NCBI GenBank assembly: GCA_013001595.1
Contig: JABDMH010000046.1
Coordinates: forward strand, 62,001-126,000
Source of the DNA: Saprospiraceae bacterium
GTDB taxonomy: Bacteria > Bacteroidota > Bacteroidia > Chitinophagales > Saprospiraceae
DNA: 64,000 nucleotides
Reading direction: 5' to 3'
The notes below the pieces were generated by a model. It saw nothing but the letters and a program-made list of their open reading frames with translations, had not been told where the DNA came from and searched no databases. Numbering within the stretch: the first letter of the stretch is position 1; each line of letters starts with the position of its first letter. Shown here one piece after another: positions 29,166-37,842 of this stretch. A program made the translations under genes and the position numbers.

Positions 29166-30809
29166 TTATCGATATATCTTCTCATAATACTCATGAGCCA
29201 TCCGGCTTGCATCAAAAAAGGGAATGATCTGCGTCATATTGCTTTGCATCATTTCGCGCCATTTTTCCTTTTGTTCATAGTACCGAGGAATAATCTCTTG
29301 GCTTAATATTTTATGCGCTGCATTGAGGTCATTGTGATCTTGTTGTTCGATGGGTTGTGAAAGATCTGCTTTCGGAATAATGAAAGAGTTGACCCCCACT
29401 TTGGCATACTCGGGTATCCACCCATCTAGGGTAGAGAAATTGATCGTGGCGTTCATAGCAGCTGTCATTCCACTCGTGCCTGAGGCTTCTCTTGTCACCC
29501 TAGGGGTATTGAGCCAGACGTCACAACCTTGTTTCAGTAATTTAGAATTGGAGAGTTCATATTTCACCACTGTGGCGATGTTGCGATATCTTCTACTCAG
29601 TTCAACCAATTTGTTGAATGTATTTATCGCCCCATAATCCATCGGGTAAGGTTTGCCAGCCCAAATGATTTGTATGGGCTGATCTTGATTTTGTAGTAGT
29701 TTGTCAAAAGCTTCCTCATCCCAGGTGAGGAGGTCTGCCCTTTTGTACGCTGCAAATCTTCGTGCCCACACCATGGTCAGTACATCAGGATCAAAGATTT
29801 TTCCTGTTTGGTCAGCCACTTCTTTCAACAATTTAATCTTAAGGGTCTTCTTACGATCAGCAAGTCCTTCTAAATCATGTGCATCGGATTTGTGCTTAAG
29901 GATGGAATCCGTCCAGTAGTTGGCATTCTGTGCGTTGGTCACATGGTCGATCGGGCAGATGTCTGTTGCAGTGGACCACATCTGCCGGGCTACTTCCCCA
30001 TGCATCTTGGAAACACCGTTTGCTCTCCCCGCAATGCGCAATGCTCCCAAAGTCAAATTGAATCCATCTCCATCTATCTTGGTGATTTTTCGTATTTCAT
30101 CAAGGGGTGTATCATGGAAGAAACCCATTTTCTTAAGAAACCGAATGTCGTGGGTTTCATTGCCGGCAGGTACTGGCGTATGTGTGGTGAAAACGAATTT
30201 TTCCCTTAACTTTTCAAGACTTTTATGGCTGTAGTACTCATAAAATGCAGCCGGGAGGCCGTGAGCCTCATTCAGATGTATCTTATCAGCATCGTAATTC
30301 AAAATATTCAGCAGCTTCACGCCCCCTTGCCCCAGCAGAATGTACTGAGCAATTTTTGCAGCAGAGTCTGAATCATAGAGTCTATGACAGATCGTTTGAG
30401 CCAAGTAATCATTCTCCGGAATATCGGTGGTTAGAAAATACATGGGCACCGTCCCAAATATTTCAGGAGCCAGATATAAAGCCTTAACCTTTACAGGGTG
30501 TTTATCCACAGAAATTTCAAAGGTGATGCCCGTGTCCTCCAGAAAATTGTAGAATCGCTCCAAGAAAAGCACATCCATACTTTGGTCACGTTTGCGTACT
30601 TGGTCGTAATATCCATATTTCCAAAGTATGCCTACTCCAATCAAATTCTGACGCAGCTCATACGCACTCCGCATGTGCGATCCGGCTAAATATCCCAGTC
30701 CTCCAGAAAATGTCTTCAACGCCTGATCAATGCCAAACTCCATACAGAAGTAGGCAACTCTCTTACTATACGCGGGATCATATACATATGGTGGATGATA
30801 TGGATTCAT
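29166..30809 (-). CDS. glgP: Alpha-glucan phosphorylase (GT35), short form
   Basis: A 547-residue phosphorylase of the short type. The start AYFCMEFGIDQALKTFSGGLGYLAGSH, HLNEAHGLPAAFYEY, FTTHTPVPAGNE, VWARRFAAYKRADLL and the pyridoxal-phosphate/phosphate-site block REASGTSGMTAAMNA are family signatures. It releases glucose 1-phosphate from glycogen or maltodextrin in the cytoplasm. The normal PLP lysine would lie near the C-terminal block and reads differently from the animal enzyme, as usual in the short bacterial forms. It is 18 bases upstream of lpxD and probably co-transcribed. Confidence 0.9.
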   Translation of the reverse strand: MNPYHPPYVYDPAYSKRVAYFCMEFGIDQALKTFSGGLGYLAGSHMRSAYELRQNLIGVGILWKYGYYDQVRKRDQSMDVLFLERFYNFLEDTGITFEISVDKHPVKVKALYLAPEIFGTVPMYFLTTDIPENDYLAQTICHRLYDSDSAAKIAQYILLGQGGVKLLNILNYDADKIHLNEAHGLPAAFYEYYSHKSLEKLREKFVFTTHTPVPAGNETHDIRFLKKMGFFHDTPLDEIRKITKIDGDGFNLTLGALRIAGRANGVSKMHGEVARQMWSTATDICPIDHVTNAQNANYWTDSILKHKSDAHDLEGLADRKKTLKIKLLKEVADQTGKIFDPDVLTMVWARRFAAYKRADLLTWDEEAFDKLLQNQDQPIQIIWAGKPYPMDYGAINTFNKLVELSRRYRNIATVVKYELSNSKLLKQGCDVWLNTPRVTREASGTSGMTAAMNATINFSTLDGWIPEYAKVGVNSFIIPKADLSQPIEQQDHNDLNAAHKILSQEIIPRYYEQKEKWREMMQSNMTQIIPFFDASRMAHEYYEKIYR

Positions 30810-31048
30810 GAAGCTCGCAGATTTGGTAGAAAAAGGCCTAAAAATAGGAAAACGGGGGAATTATCCTGGTTACTGTACGAATCTGCCGCTTTGCTGAGCA
30901 TATGGAGTTGGAATTAGACCTTGCTCTTGGCCCAATTGGAATTCTATTTCTGGGCGGTTTTTATACCACCTAATTGGTGTCACCGTTAGAGATACGGACC
31001 GAGACATTCAAGAAATTGAATCGAGAAATCATACTTCAAAGAAAAATT

Positions 31049-32500
31049 ATGAAAATTGCGAGTCAGTCATCAATAGCGAACATACACATGAGGGCAACCA
31101 TTCTTGCCAGTCTCTTGACCATTTTTATCATTGCACCAAAGCAAGGTCAATCACAACTCCTCTTAGAGCCATTTGCTGCTGGCCTTAGCCGGCCGGTGGA
31201 TATTGCCAATGCAGGCGATGGTTCAAATAGAATCTTCGTCGTTGAACAAGCAGGTCGCATCATGATTTTAGATGGGAATGGAGTTCTTAGTGAGGAACCA
31301 TTCCTGGATATTCGAGCTCTTGTTGATGATGAGGAAGGAGAAGAAGGACTGTTGGGGTTGGTTTTTCATCCAGATTTCAGCAATAATGGTCACTTTTTTG
31401 TGTACTACACCCGTACGATTGATAATCGAGAGAGCGTATTGGCTAGGTATACGGTTGATCCCCTCAATGCAAACCAGGTCGACACTTCCTCTGAGGAGAT
31501 TCTACTTACCTTCCAGCAACCCCAGGGAAATCATAACGGCGGTGATCTAAACTTTGGCCCCGAAGGCAACTTATACATAGCCACTGGTGACGGCGGTTCG
31601 GGAAATGACCCAGGTGAACGCAGCCAGGATCTTTCCTTACCATTGGGCAAATTACTGCGGATCACTGTAGATGAACTTCCCTATTCCATCCCTTCAGACA
31701 ATCCCTTTGCATCCTCGTCGGGTGACACTGTGCGCTCGATCTGGGCATATGGGTTGCGTAATCCATGGAGATTTAGTTTTGATAATACTGGGGGACTTTG
31801 GATTGGCGATGTCGGTCAGGTGGACAGAGAAGAGATCAATTATGTTTCAGCTTCTGACAACGTGCCCGGTATCAACTATGGGTGGGATTGCCGTGAAGGT
31901 GACATAGCTTGTCCAGGGTGTCGAAATGATGATTGTGAAGGAAAAGATTTCACCGAACCGGTGTATGCCTACGGACCTGGACCTGGATTGTCCGTCACAG
32001 GAGGTTACCTGATGGAGGGAGACCGATACCCCTCATATGAAGGTCTCTATATTTTTGCAGAATATGTAAGAAACGAGATCTATGTCTTGGACGTCGACGG
32101 GACAGCAAATGGGGGAATCACAGAAACACTTGGTGCACGCAACATTTCAACTTTTGGCAAAGACGAATCTGGTAATCTCTATGCTGCCAGTTTATCTGGC
32201 CCCATCTTCAAAATCATCGACCAGTCTGCCATTGTCACCAACACGGAACATTCATTGTCGGAAGAACTCTTGTTTCGCCTACATCCAAACCCCGCAACTC
32301 ATCAAGTGCAAATAGATATCCCTTCAGGTATGGCAGAGCGGATGGAAATTATAGATGTCGATGGTTCGGTGCTAGAAAGTCGTAAGATCAAACAACAAAA
32401 ATCAATCCTAATAGATACCGAAGGATTCACTCGTGGGTTGATTATGATTCGCCTATACAATGGTCCGATTCACCATACTAAGAAATTACTACTGCACTAA
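31049..32500 (+). CDS. PQQ-dependent sugar dehydrogenase with T9SS sorting tail
   Basis: A glucose/sorbosone dehydrogenase-type six-bladed propeller: GLSRPVDIANAGDGSNRIFVVEQAGRI, EEGLLGLVFHPDFSNNGHFFVYYT (with the catalytic His), NHNGGDLNFGPEGNLYIATGDGG, GLRNPWRFSFD, and GINYGWDCREG. A signal peptide ends about GQSQ, and a Por secretion tail (LHPNPATHQVQIDI to the end KKLLLH) directs export through the type IX system, so it acts at the surface or outside. It would oxidise a sugar using PQQ. The longest frame begins at 30974 with a GTG-like upstream extension; the ATG at 31049 or 31088 suits the signal peptide better. Confidence 0.9.
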   Translation: MKIASQSSIANIHMRATILASLLTIFIIAPKQGQSQLLLEPFAAGLSRPVDIANAGDGSNRIFVVEQAGRIMILDGNGVLSEEPFLDIRALVDDEEGEEGLLGLVFHPDFSNNGHFFVYYTRTIDNRESVLARYTVDPLNANQVDTSSEEILLTFQQPQGNHNGGDLNFGPEGNLYIATGDGGSGNDPGERSQDLSLPLGKLLRITVDELPYSIPSDNPFASSSGDTVRSIWAYGLRNPWRFSFDNTGGLWIGDVGQVDREEINYVSASDNVPGINYGWDCREGDIACPGCRNDDCEGKDFTEPVYAYGPGPGLSVTGGYLMEGDRYPSYEGLYIFAEYVRNEIYVLDVDGTANGGITETLGARNISTFGKDESGNLYAASLSGPIFKIIDQSAIVTNTEHSLSEELLFRLHPNPATHQVQIDIPSGMAERMEIIDVDGSVLESRKIKQQKSILIDTEGFTRGLIMIRLYNGPIHHTKKLLLH

Positions 32501-32760
32501 TATTAGTGTACTCTTTGGGCCGTCGAATGATAAGTTTCTGGTTTCAGGCGAGCCAATTTTGCCATCAGACAAGGCACTAAAACCGCGGATAGCCCAGCTA
32601 CCCAAGGCTTTGAGTAACGAAGTATGGTGGCAAAAGGGGTCGTATCAAATGGGGAAGTTATTTTTCGACGGTCCCTTAGTAACTCATTGCATTAGAAATA
32701 GAAAACCTCCATCACTTTTTGACCTCATTACCTCAAAACCAAAACAACCAATACCTAACC

Positions 32761-32783
32761 AAAAGCACCTCCTAATGTGCTTC
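32761..32783 (-). terminator. Possible weak terminator at the end of polA
   Basis: On the minus strand a 6-bp stem AAGCAC/GTGCTT with an 8-base loop spans the polA stop codon and is followed by four U. The stem is short; it is a modest candidate. Confidence 0.35.
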
Positions 32784-35558
32784 TAACCAATCATTTCCTG
32801 TGCCCATACCCACAACAATCGGTACTTTGAGATTGGGTAGGGCGTGTTTCATTTTGTCCTCAATCATCTCTTGCATCATGGACAGTTCAGAAGTATGTAT
32901 ATCAAACACCAACTCATCATGCACTTGCAAGATCATTTTGGATTGCACATTTTTTTCAACCATTGCTTGATGAATATGGATCATAGCCAATTTAATCATA
33001 TCGGCTGCAGTGCCCTGAATGGGCGTATTGATAGCGATTCGTTCGGCACCACTGCGAGACATTCCGTTTCTGGAATTGATATCTCGCAACTTACGCTTCC
33101 TGCCCAATAGGGTTTCTACATAACCGTGCTCTCGAGCAAATTCCACGGTTTCGTCCATGTATCTTTTTAGCCCTTGATATTGCTTAAAGTATTGTTCGAT
33201 CAGTACTTTGGCCTCCTTACGGCTTATGCTCAACTGGCGTGAGAGGTTGGTCGACCCAGCACCGTAAGTGATGCTGAAATTCACCGTTTTTGCATTGCGA
33301 CGCTGATCATCTGAGACCTCTTCATAGGGAACATCATACACTCTGGCAGCTGTGGCCCGATGAATATCTTGTCCCTTTTGAAAAGCTTCCAACATAGCTT
33401 CATCATTACTGATCTCTGCTATCAGTCGCAATTCGATCTGCGAGTAATCTGCAGATAGCAGCACATGATTTGCATCCTTGGGAATAAAAGCCTTGCGAAT
33501 CCGTCTGCCCTCCGGTGTGCGGATCGGTATGTTTTGCAAATTGGGATTGTTAGAACTCAACCTACCGGTTGCGGCCAATGCTTGATTGAATGAGCTGTGG
33601 ATGCGTCCGGTCTTAGGATTGATCAGCAATGGAAGGGCATCTACATAGGTAGACTTCAGCTTTGAAAACATGCGATGTTGCATGATTACTTGCACAATCT
33701 CATGATCTTTGGCCAGCTCAGTGAGCTTATCTTCATCAGTAGAATATTGCCCAGTCTTTGTGCGTCGCCAGCGGTAAGGAATCTTCAATCGATCGAATAG
33801 TACCTCTCCCACCTGCCTGGGAGATGCAATATTAAATGGCACCCCCGCCAATTTATAGATGTTGCTTTCCAGTTGAAGTAATTCTTCTGCTAATTCAACA
33901 GAATAATTATCGAGATATGCTTTATCAACGTTGATGCCGGCATGTTCCAACTCAACCAATACTTTGATCAGTGGCTCTTCTATTTGTTTGTATAGGTCAT
34001 CTAGTTGCTCATCTGCCAGTTCTTTAAAAAGTATTTCATGAAGTTGTATGGTTAGATCTGCATCTTCTGCCGCATATTCACTCACCTTTTCAGGATCAGC
34101 CTGGCGCATAGTGATTTGATTGATGCCTTTCTTGCCTATCAGTGCTTCGATCTTCATCGGCTCGTAGTTCAGGTATGTTTCCGATAGGTAGTCGAGTGAA
34201 TGCTTGGTACCGGGTTCCAGGAGATAGTGTGCAAGCATCGTGTCTTTAAAAAGTCCTCGCACCTCTATCCCGTACCACTTGAGGATTAGGGCATCGTACT
34301 TCAGATTTTGTCCAATCTTGGCGATGTCTTCATTTTCAAAGATCGCCTTAAACTCATCTAAGATTTGACGGGTTTGCTCCTCATCATCAGGTACAGGCAC
34401 CCAATATCCAGTGCGGGGCTTTACTGAGATGGACAGTCCTATCAACTTGGCTTCATTGGCGTCTAAACCGGTGGTTTCCGTGTCAAAACAAAAAATCTTA
34501 GCACTTAATAAGATGCTCACCAATGCACCGCGCTTCTCCGGTGTATCTACCAGAGTATAGTCATGTTTGGTATTCTTGATGTTGTGGTCAGCCATGGCTG
34601 GAGGTGAAGGCGGTGCAGTGGGAGTTCTTCTAGACCTACCAGATACCGCATTTCCGAAAAGATCTTGCTGCACTCCCTCCTGAGGAGCGCCCAAAATAGC
34701 CTGTGACAATGTGCGAAATTCAAGCTCTTTAAAGATTTCCCCCAGCTTTTCCCTATCCATTTCGCTGAGGCGATATGCCTGTTCATCAAAGTTGACGGGT
34801 GAATTGATATCTATGGTAGCAAGCTCCTTCGATAAAATGGCTTGATCGCCGAATTCCTCCACGCGTTCTCGTTGTTTGCCCTTTAGTTCATCACTGTGAG
34901 CAATGAGGCCTTCGATCGTGTCATACTTCTCCAACAGTTTTGCAGCAGTTTTAGGGCCGATTCCTGGGATTCCGGGTATGTTGTCTACGCTGTCACCTTG
35001 CAAACCCAGCATATCGATCACTTGATCAATTCGTTTGATTTGCCATAGCTTGAGGATTTCACTCACCCCCAAAATATCCACGCCATTACCCTGGCGTGAA
35101 GGTTTGTATAGGTAAATACTATCTGAGACAAGTTGGCCAAAGTCCTTGTCGGGAGTGACCATGTATACGGTGAATCCTTCCTTTTCAGCCTGCTTTGAAA
35201 GGGTGCCAATGATGTCATCCGCCTCATAGCCTTGCTTGGTTACAATGGGAATATTAAATCCTTCAATAATAGACCTAATATAAGGTAGCGCTGTGCTGAT
35301 ATCCTCAGGTTGAGCCTCTCGATTAGCCTTGTACTCCGGATACATCTCATGCCGAAAAGTGTCTCCTCGGACATCGAAAGAAACAGCTATGTGCGACGGT
35401 TTTTGGTTGGATAAAATATCCCACAATGATCTCACAAAACCGGTGATTGCTGAGGTATTAAGGCCTTTGGAATTGATTAATGGACGGGAAATAAAGGCAA
35501 AATGGGCGCGATACACAAGGGCATTACCATCGAGCAGAAAGAGTTTCTTGTTAGACAT
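32772..35558 (-). CDS. polA: DNA polymerase I
   Basis: Full-length (928 residues), with three domains in order: 5' nuclease (FLLDGNALVYRAHFAF, VTPDKDFGQLV, GDSVDNIPGIPGIGPKTAAKLL), 3'-5' exonuclease-like region (FCFDTETTGLDANEAKLIGLS, with the DTET acidic pair kept, and EYAAEDADLTIQL) and polymerase (SADYSQIELRLIAEIS motif A, RRNAKTVNFSITYGAG motif B, LQVHDELVFDI motif C). The proofreading acids appear intact. Role: replication gap filling and repair. It is monocistronic, 214 bases from the DUF3078 gene end. Confidence 0.97.
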   Translation of the reverse strand: MSNKKLFLLDGNALVYRAHFAFISRPLINSKGLNTSAITGFVRSLWDILSNQKPSHIAVSFDVRGDTFRHEMYPEYKANREAQPEDISTALPYIRSIIEGFNIPIVTKQGYEADDIIGTLSKQAEKEGFTVYMVTPDKDFGQLVSDSIYLYKPSRQGNGVDILGVSEILKLWQIKRIDQVIDMLGLQGDSVDNIPGIPGIGPKTAAKLLEKYDTIEGLIAHSDELKGKQRERVEEFGDQAILSKELATIDINSPVNFDEQAYRLSEMDREKLGEIFKELEFRTLSQAILGAPQEGVQQDLFGNAVSGRSRRTPTAPPSPPAMADHNIKNTKHDYTLVDTPEKRGALVSILLSAKIFCFDTETTGLDANEAKLIGLSISVKPRTGYWVPVPDDEEQTRQILDEFKAIFENEDIAKIGQNLKYDALILKWYGIEVRGLFKDTMLAHYLLEPGTKHSLDYLSETYLNYEPMKIEALIGKKGINQITMRQADPEKVSEYAAEDADLTIQLHEILFKELADEQLDDLYKQIEEPLIKVLVELEHAGINVDKAYLDNYSVELAEELLQLESNIYKLAGVPFNIASPRQVGEVLFDRLKIPYRWRRTKTGQYSTDEDKLTELAKDHEIVQVIMQHRMFSKLKSTYVDALPLLINPKTGRIHSSFNQALAATGRLSSNNPNLQNIPIRTPEGRRIRKAFIPKDANHVLLSADYSQIELRLIAEISNDEAMLEAFQKGQDIHRATAARVYDVPYEEVSDDQRRNAKTVNFSITYGAGSTNLSRQLSISRKEAKVLIEQYFKQYQGLKRYMDETVEFAREHGYVETLLGRKRKLRDINSRNGMSRSGAERIAINTPIQGTAADMIKLAMIHIHQAMVEKNVQSKMILQVHDELVFDIHTSELSMMQEMIEDKMKHALPNLKVPIVVGMGTGNDWLEAH

Positions 35559-35614
35559 CCAGAGCTAGCATTTAGGAATGAGGAAGGACTGATGTTTCGA
35601 GCTCAATTTAAATA

Positions 35615-35652
35615 AAAAAGGAGCGACTATCCTCTTGAGATAATGCTCCTTT
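35615..35652 (-). terminator. Intrinsic terminator after the DUF3078 gene
   Basis: On the minus strand AAAGGAGC and GCTCCTTT form an 8-bp stem, with a small inner TATC/GATA pairing, followed by six U (AAAAAA at 35614-35619 on the plus strand). It lies about 45 bases after the stop codon. Confidence 0.75.
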
Positions 35653-35694
35653 AAGTTTCTTCAATTTGGCTGATTGCCAAGCAGAGGCATCCCC

Positions 35695-36573
35695 TTAGAA
35701 TGCATAGGATAGTCCCATCACCCAATAGCTCTGACCGTCTGGCGATTCTACTTCAGCATTTCGTAATCCAAATTCGAGGCCCACTCCAATCCCCTTCCAG
35801 AGATTAAAGCCGAAGCTGTTGACCCACGTCCATTCACTGAGGCTCGGGTCAGTTGACTTGTAGGATAGAAAGGTGGTTAAGTTGGTCTTCCAGGTAAGGC
35901 CAGGCACCAATTCACGAGTATAGTCGACAACCAGCTTTGCGCCCAAAGCGCTCGAAAAATCGGGATTATCGCCAAATACCCAGTGATAGTTTAATGGATG
36001 TACGACAACAACCATATTCTTAATCGGCGTCCAGGTAAATCCAACACCTAAATCGAGGATGCCAGGATTGTTGAAGTTGGTAAGGATGGATGTGTTGTAT
36101 TCACCCAATGCGGATAAAGCCAATTTATCATTGAACTTGTAGCCAAATAGAGAGCTCAGTTTCAGAACATCTGCCACTTGCTCAAAGTCGGTGTCTGGCC
36201 CATCATCGACATCGGTATCAAGCTTTTGCCAGCCCAGGTTGATCCCTCCACTATTTCTCCAGAAATACTTAGGTTCATCGTAATTGGCGAAAGCATTGAC
36301 CGTAGCTCGAATAGACGAAGACACGGCGTTGGGATTGGCTCCTTTTATCCAATTGTTAAAGTTGGAAAGATTGAAACCCAGGGTTCCGAAAGCGCCAATA
36401 TCCCATCCTGGCAATGCATCTATTTGTGCTTTCAGGCCTGCGATTTCTGCTTGCAGGGCGGTCATTGCGGTCTCCTTTTCAGCTTTCATTGCCTGAAGTT
36501 CTTTCAGGGTCTGGGCTGAAGCAATGGATGCAATCAACAATAAGAAGATGGTTGTGATAAAAAAGTGTTTCAT
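35695..36573 (-). CDS. DUF3078 outer-membrane beta-barrel protein
   Basis: A signal peptide (MKHFFITTIFLLLIASIASAQ) leads to a short coiled-coil segment (LKELQAMKAEKETAMTALQ) and then a beta-barrel: GFNLSNFNNWIKGANPNAVSS, WRNSGGINLGWQKLDTD, VADVLKLSSLFGYKFNDKLALSALGEYNT and a C-terminal aromatic strand ending YAF. These are DUF3078 features; the function is unknown. The longest frame begins at 36624, but the Met at 36573 starts the signal peptide. The N-terminal coiled coil could be periplasmic and trimeric, as in other short-helix porins. Confidence 0.85.
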   Translation of the reverse strand: MKHFFITTIFLLLIASIASAQTLKELQAMKAEKETAMTALQAEIAGLKAQIDALPGWDIGAFGTLGFNLSNFNNWIKGANPNAVSSSIRATVNAFANYDEPKYFWRNSGGINLGWQKLDTDVDDGPDTDFEQVADVLKLSSLFGYKFNDKLALSALGEYNTSILTNFNNPGILDLGVGFTWTPIKNMVVVVHPLNYHWVFGDNPDFSSALGAKLVVDYTRELVPGLTWKTNLTTFLSYKSTDPSLSEWTWVNSFGFNLWKGIGVGLEFGLRNAEVESPDGQSYWVMGLSYAF

Positions 36574-36675
36574 TGTGTTAATGGTTTTAATGCAAAGTTT
36601 GACGATAGAATAGATGAGTCTCACACTAAGACGATGTCAATGCACAAGAATCACATAGATCCATGATTTTGGGCG

Positions 36676-36683
36676 CAAATATA
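36676..36683 (-). promoter_or_regulatory. Possible -7 box for the DUF3078 gene
   Basis: TATATTTG on the minus strand matches TAnnTTTG exactly and lies about 100 bases upstream of the start codon. No TTG/CTG stands at the preferred distance (nearest is 26 bases), so it is a weak candidate. Confidence 0.3.
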
Positions 36684-36748
36684 GGCATTGAACCCTATAT
36701 CATTGAGCGCAACAATCTGTCCAAAGTACGTCCTGGAGGCTCGAGAAA

Positions 36749-36769
36749 TCTTTCGCATGCATCGAAAGA
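36749..36769. promoter_or_regulatory. Inverted repeat between DUF3078 and hpt genes
   Basis: TCTTTCG and CGAAAGA form perfect 7-bp arms around CATGCAT, in the divergent gap between the DUF3078 and hpt genes. It could be an operator for either transcript. Confidence 0.3.
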
Positions 36770-36856
36770 GATGATTAACATGTAACTTTATGCCGGCACT
36801 AGATGATGGGTACATGAGAGATGCAGTTTGCTCCCTCACGCTTTAAAAATCAGACC

Positions 36857-37414
36857 ATGGATCGTGTAGATAGAGACCGCATACAGATTGGTACGCACTC
36901 ATTCGAGAAGTACTTACAACGGGAGGCCATCAAGTCACGGGTCCATGAACTTGGTGTAGATCTCATGGTAGATTATCACGACAAGAACCCTTTGTTTTTG
37001 GTGGTCCTCAATGGTGCATTCATGTTTGCCGCAGATCTAGTACGTGCCTGTGATTTCGCACATGAGGTAGAATTTGTTAAAATGGCTTCCTATGGGGGTC
37101 TAAATGCTTCAGGAGAAATGAAGCGCCTCATTGGCTTGCCCGATAAGATGGAAGACCGTCACATACTTATTGTGGAAGACATTGTCGATACTGGTAAGAC
37201 CATAGGGGCTGTACGGGAAGATCTATTGCAACATAAACCCGCATCTGTCGAAGTGGTCACACTCTTGCTCAAACCAGACTGCCTGGAGTGTACATTTGAG
37301 TCACCTTATGTTGGATTTGAGATTCCACCGGCATTTGTAGTGGGGTACGGTTTGGACATTGATGGTCAGGCCCGCAATTTTGCCGACATCTATCAGCTCA
37401 AGAAAGGGAAATAG
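36857..37414 (+). CDS. hpt: Hypoxanthine phosphoribosyltransferase
   Basis: A type I phosphoribosyltransferase of 185 residues. The PRPP loop is VEDIVDTGKTIG; LVVLNGAFMFAADLVRA is the N-terminal substrate strand and FVVGYGLDIDGQARN the purine-binding hood region with the typical Asp. It salvages hypoxanthine or guanine with PRPP in the cytoplasm. An ATG at 36821 is in frame, but MDRVDRDRIQIG at 36857 fits family length. It reads toward tRNA-Gln, from which it is separated by that gene's own promoter. Confidence 0.93.
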   Translation: MDRVDRDRIQIGTHSFEKYLQREAIKSRVHELGVDLMVDYHDKNPLFLVVLNGAFMFAADLVRACDFAHEVEFVKMASYGGLNASGEMKRLIGLPDKMEDRHILIVEDIVDTGKTIGAVREDLLQHKPASVEVVTLLLKPDCLECTFESPYVGFEIPPAFVVGYGLDIDGQARNFADIYQLKKGK

Positions 37415-37515
37415 TGTTGATTTCCACCAATGGCTGCATTCATATATAGGATCCATCCCCTTTTCGCGTTGATAAAAACGTGAACTTGAGTTGGCATGCA
37501 ATATTACTCTGACAA

Positions 37516-37547
37516 CTGGCTTCAAATCCAAAATTGTTATAAATTTG
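37516..37547 (+). promoter_or_regulatory. Promoter of tRNA-Gln
   Basis: TAAATTTG at 37540-37547 matches TAnnTTTG, with CTGG 21 bases upstream (CTG at 37516-37518). The expected start, about 37553, falls at the beginning of the leader hairpin. Confidence 0.55.
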
Positions 37548-37551
37548 CACA

Positions 37552-37569
37552 CACCTTCTAAAGAAGGTG
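37552..37569 (+). other. Hairpin in the leader of the tRNA-Gln transcript
   Basis: CACCTTC TAAA GAAGGTG is a perfect 7-bp stem with a 4-base loop, six bases before the tRNA. It has no U run, so it is not a terminator. It would form the 5' end of the pre-tRNA and may mark or protect it before RNase P cleavage. Confidence 0.5.
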
Positions 37570-37575
37570 CGGGAT

Positions 37576-37647
37576 AGACCTATGGTGTAATTGGCAACAC
37601 AGCTGGTTTTGGTCCAGTCGTTCTAGGTTCGAGTCCTAGTAGGTCTA
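37576..37647 (+). tRNA. tRNA-Gln (anticodon TTG)
   Basis: A full cloverleaf can be drawn: acceptor AGACCTA/TAGGTCT (7 bp), T8, D stem GTGT/ACAC, anticodon stem GCTGG/CCAGT with loop TTTTGGT, T stem CTAGG/CCTAG with TTCGAGT loop. The anticodon TTG is at 37609-37611 and reads CAA. The discriminator is A at 37647 and the CCA end is not encoded (CAA follows). The terminator follows seven bases later. Confidence 0.95.
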
Positions 37648-37760
37648 CAAGAGAAAAGGTCAGGCTTGTCCTGGCCTTTTGTCGTAGTTGGACCGCATAG
37701 GACGAGAAGTATGGTCCTGACCGAGTACAACGAGCGTAGGGAAGTCCTAGAAGGTCTGCA
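37632..37760 (+). repeat. Imperfect copy of the tRNA-Gln 3' end 111 bp downstream
   Basis: The last 18 bases over the tRNA end (37632-37649, AGTCCTAGTAGGTCTACA) recur at 37743-37760 with two mismatches. Short tRNA 3'-end copies are left by tyrosine-recombinase integration, but only about 110 bp separates these and no integrase is present, so this may be an old scar, an attachment site remnant or chance. Confidence 0.5.
37654..37680 (+). terminator. Intrinsic terminator of tRNA-Gln
   Basis: AAAAGGTCAGG, loop CTTGT, CCTGGCCTTTT: an 11-bp stem with one G-U pair ending in a U-rich arm. It starts six bases after the tRNA. Confidence 0.85.
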
Positions 37761-37842
37761 TTCTGATTTAAATGGTCTTACAAGTGAACATCCCTATTGT
37801 ACAGTTTTTTTCACATTAACAAGACCTAGTTTTTTCTACTGA

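Noticed and set aside
32460-32786. Plus-strand frame overlapping the end of the PQQ dehydrogenase gene
   Set aside because: Composition unlike protein of the neighbours, overlaps a real gene at its 5' end and polA at its 3' end; a shadow.
37632-37760. Integrated element bounded by tRNA-Gln att sites
   Set aside because: Only about 110 bp lies between the two copies and no integrase gene is present; kept as a repeat only.
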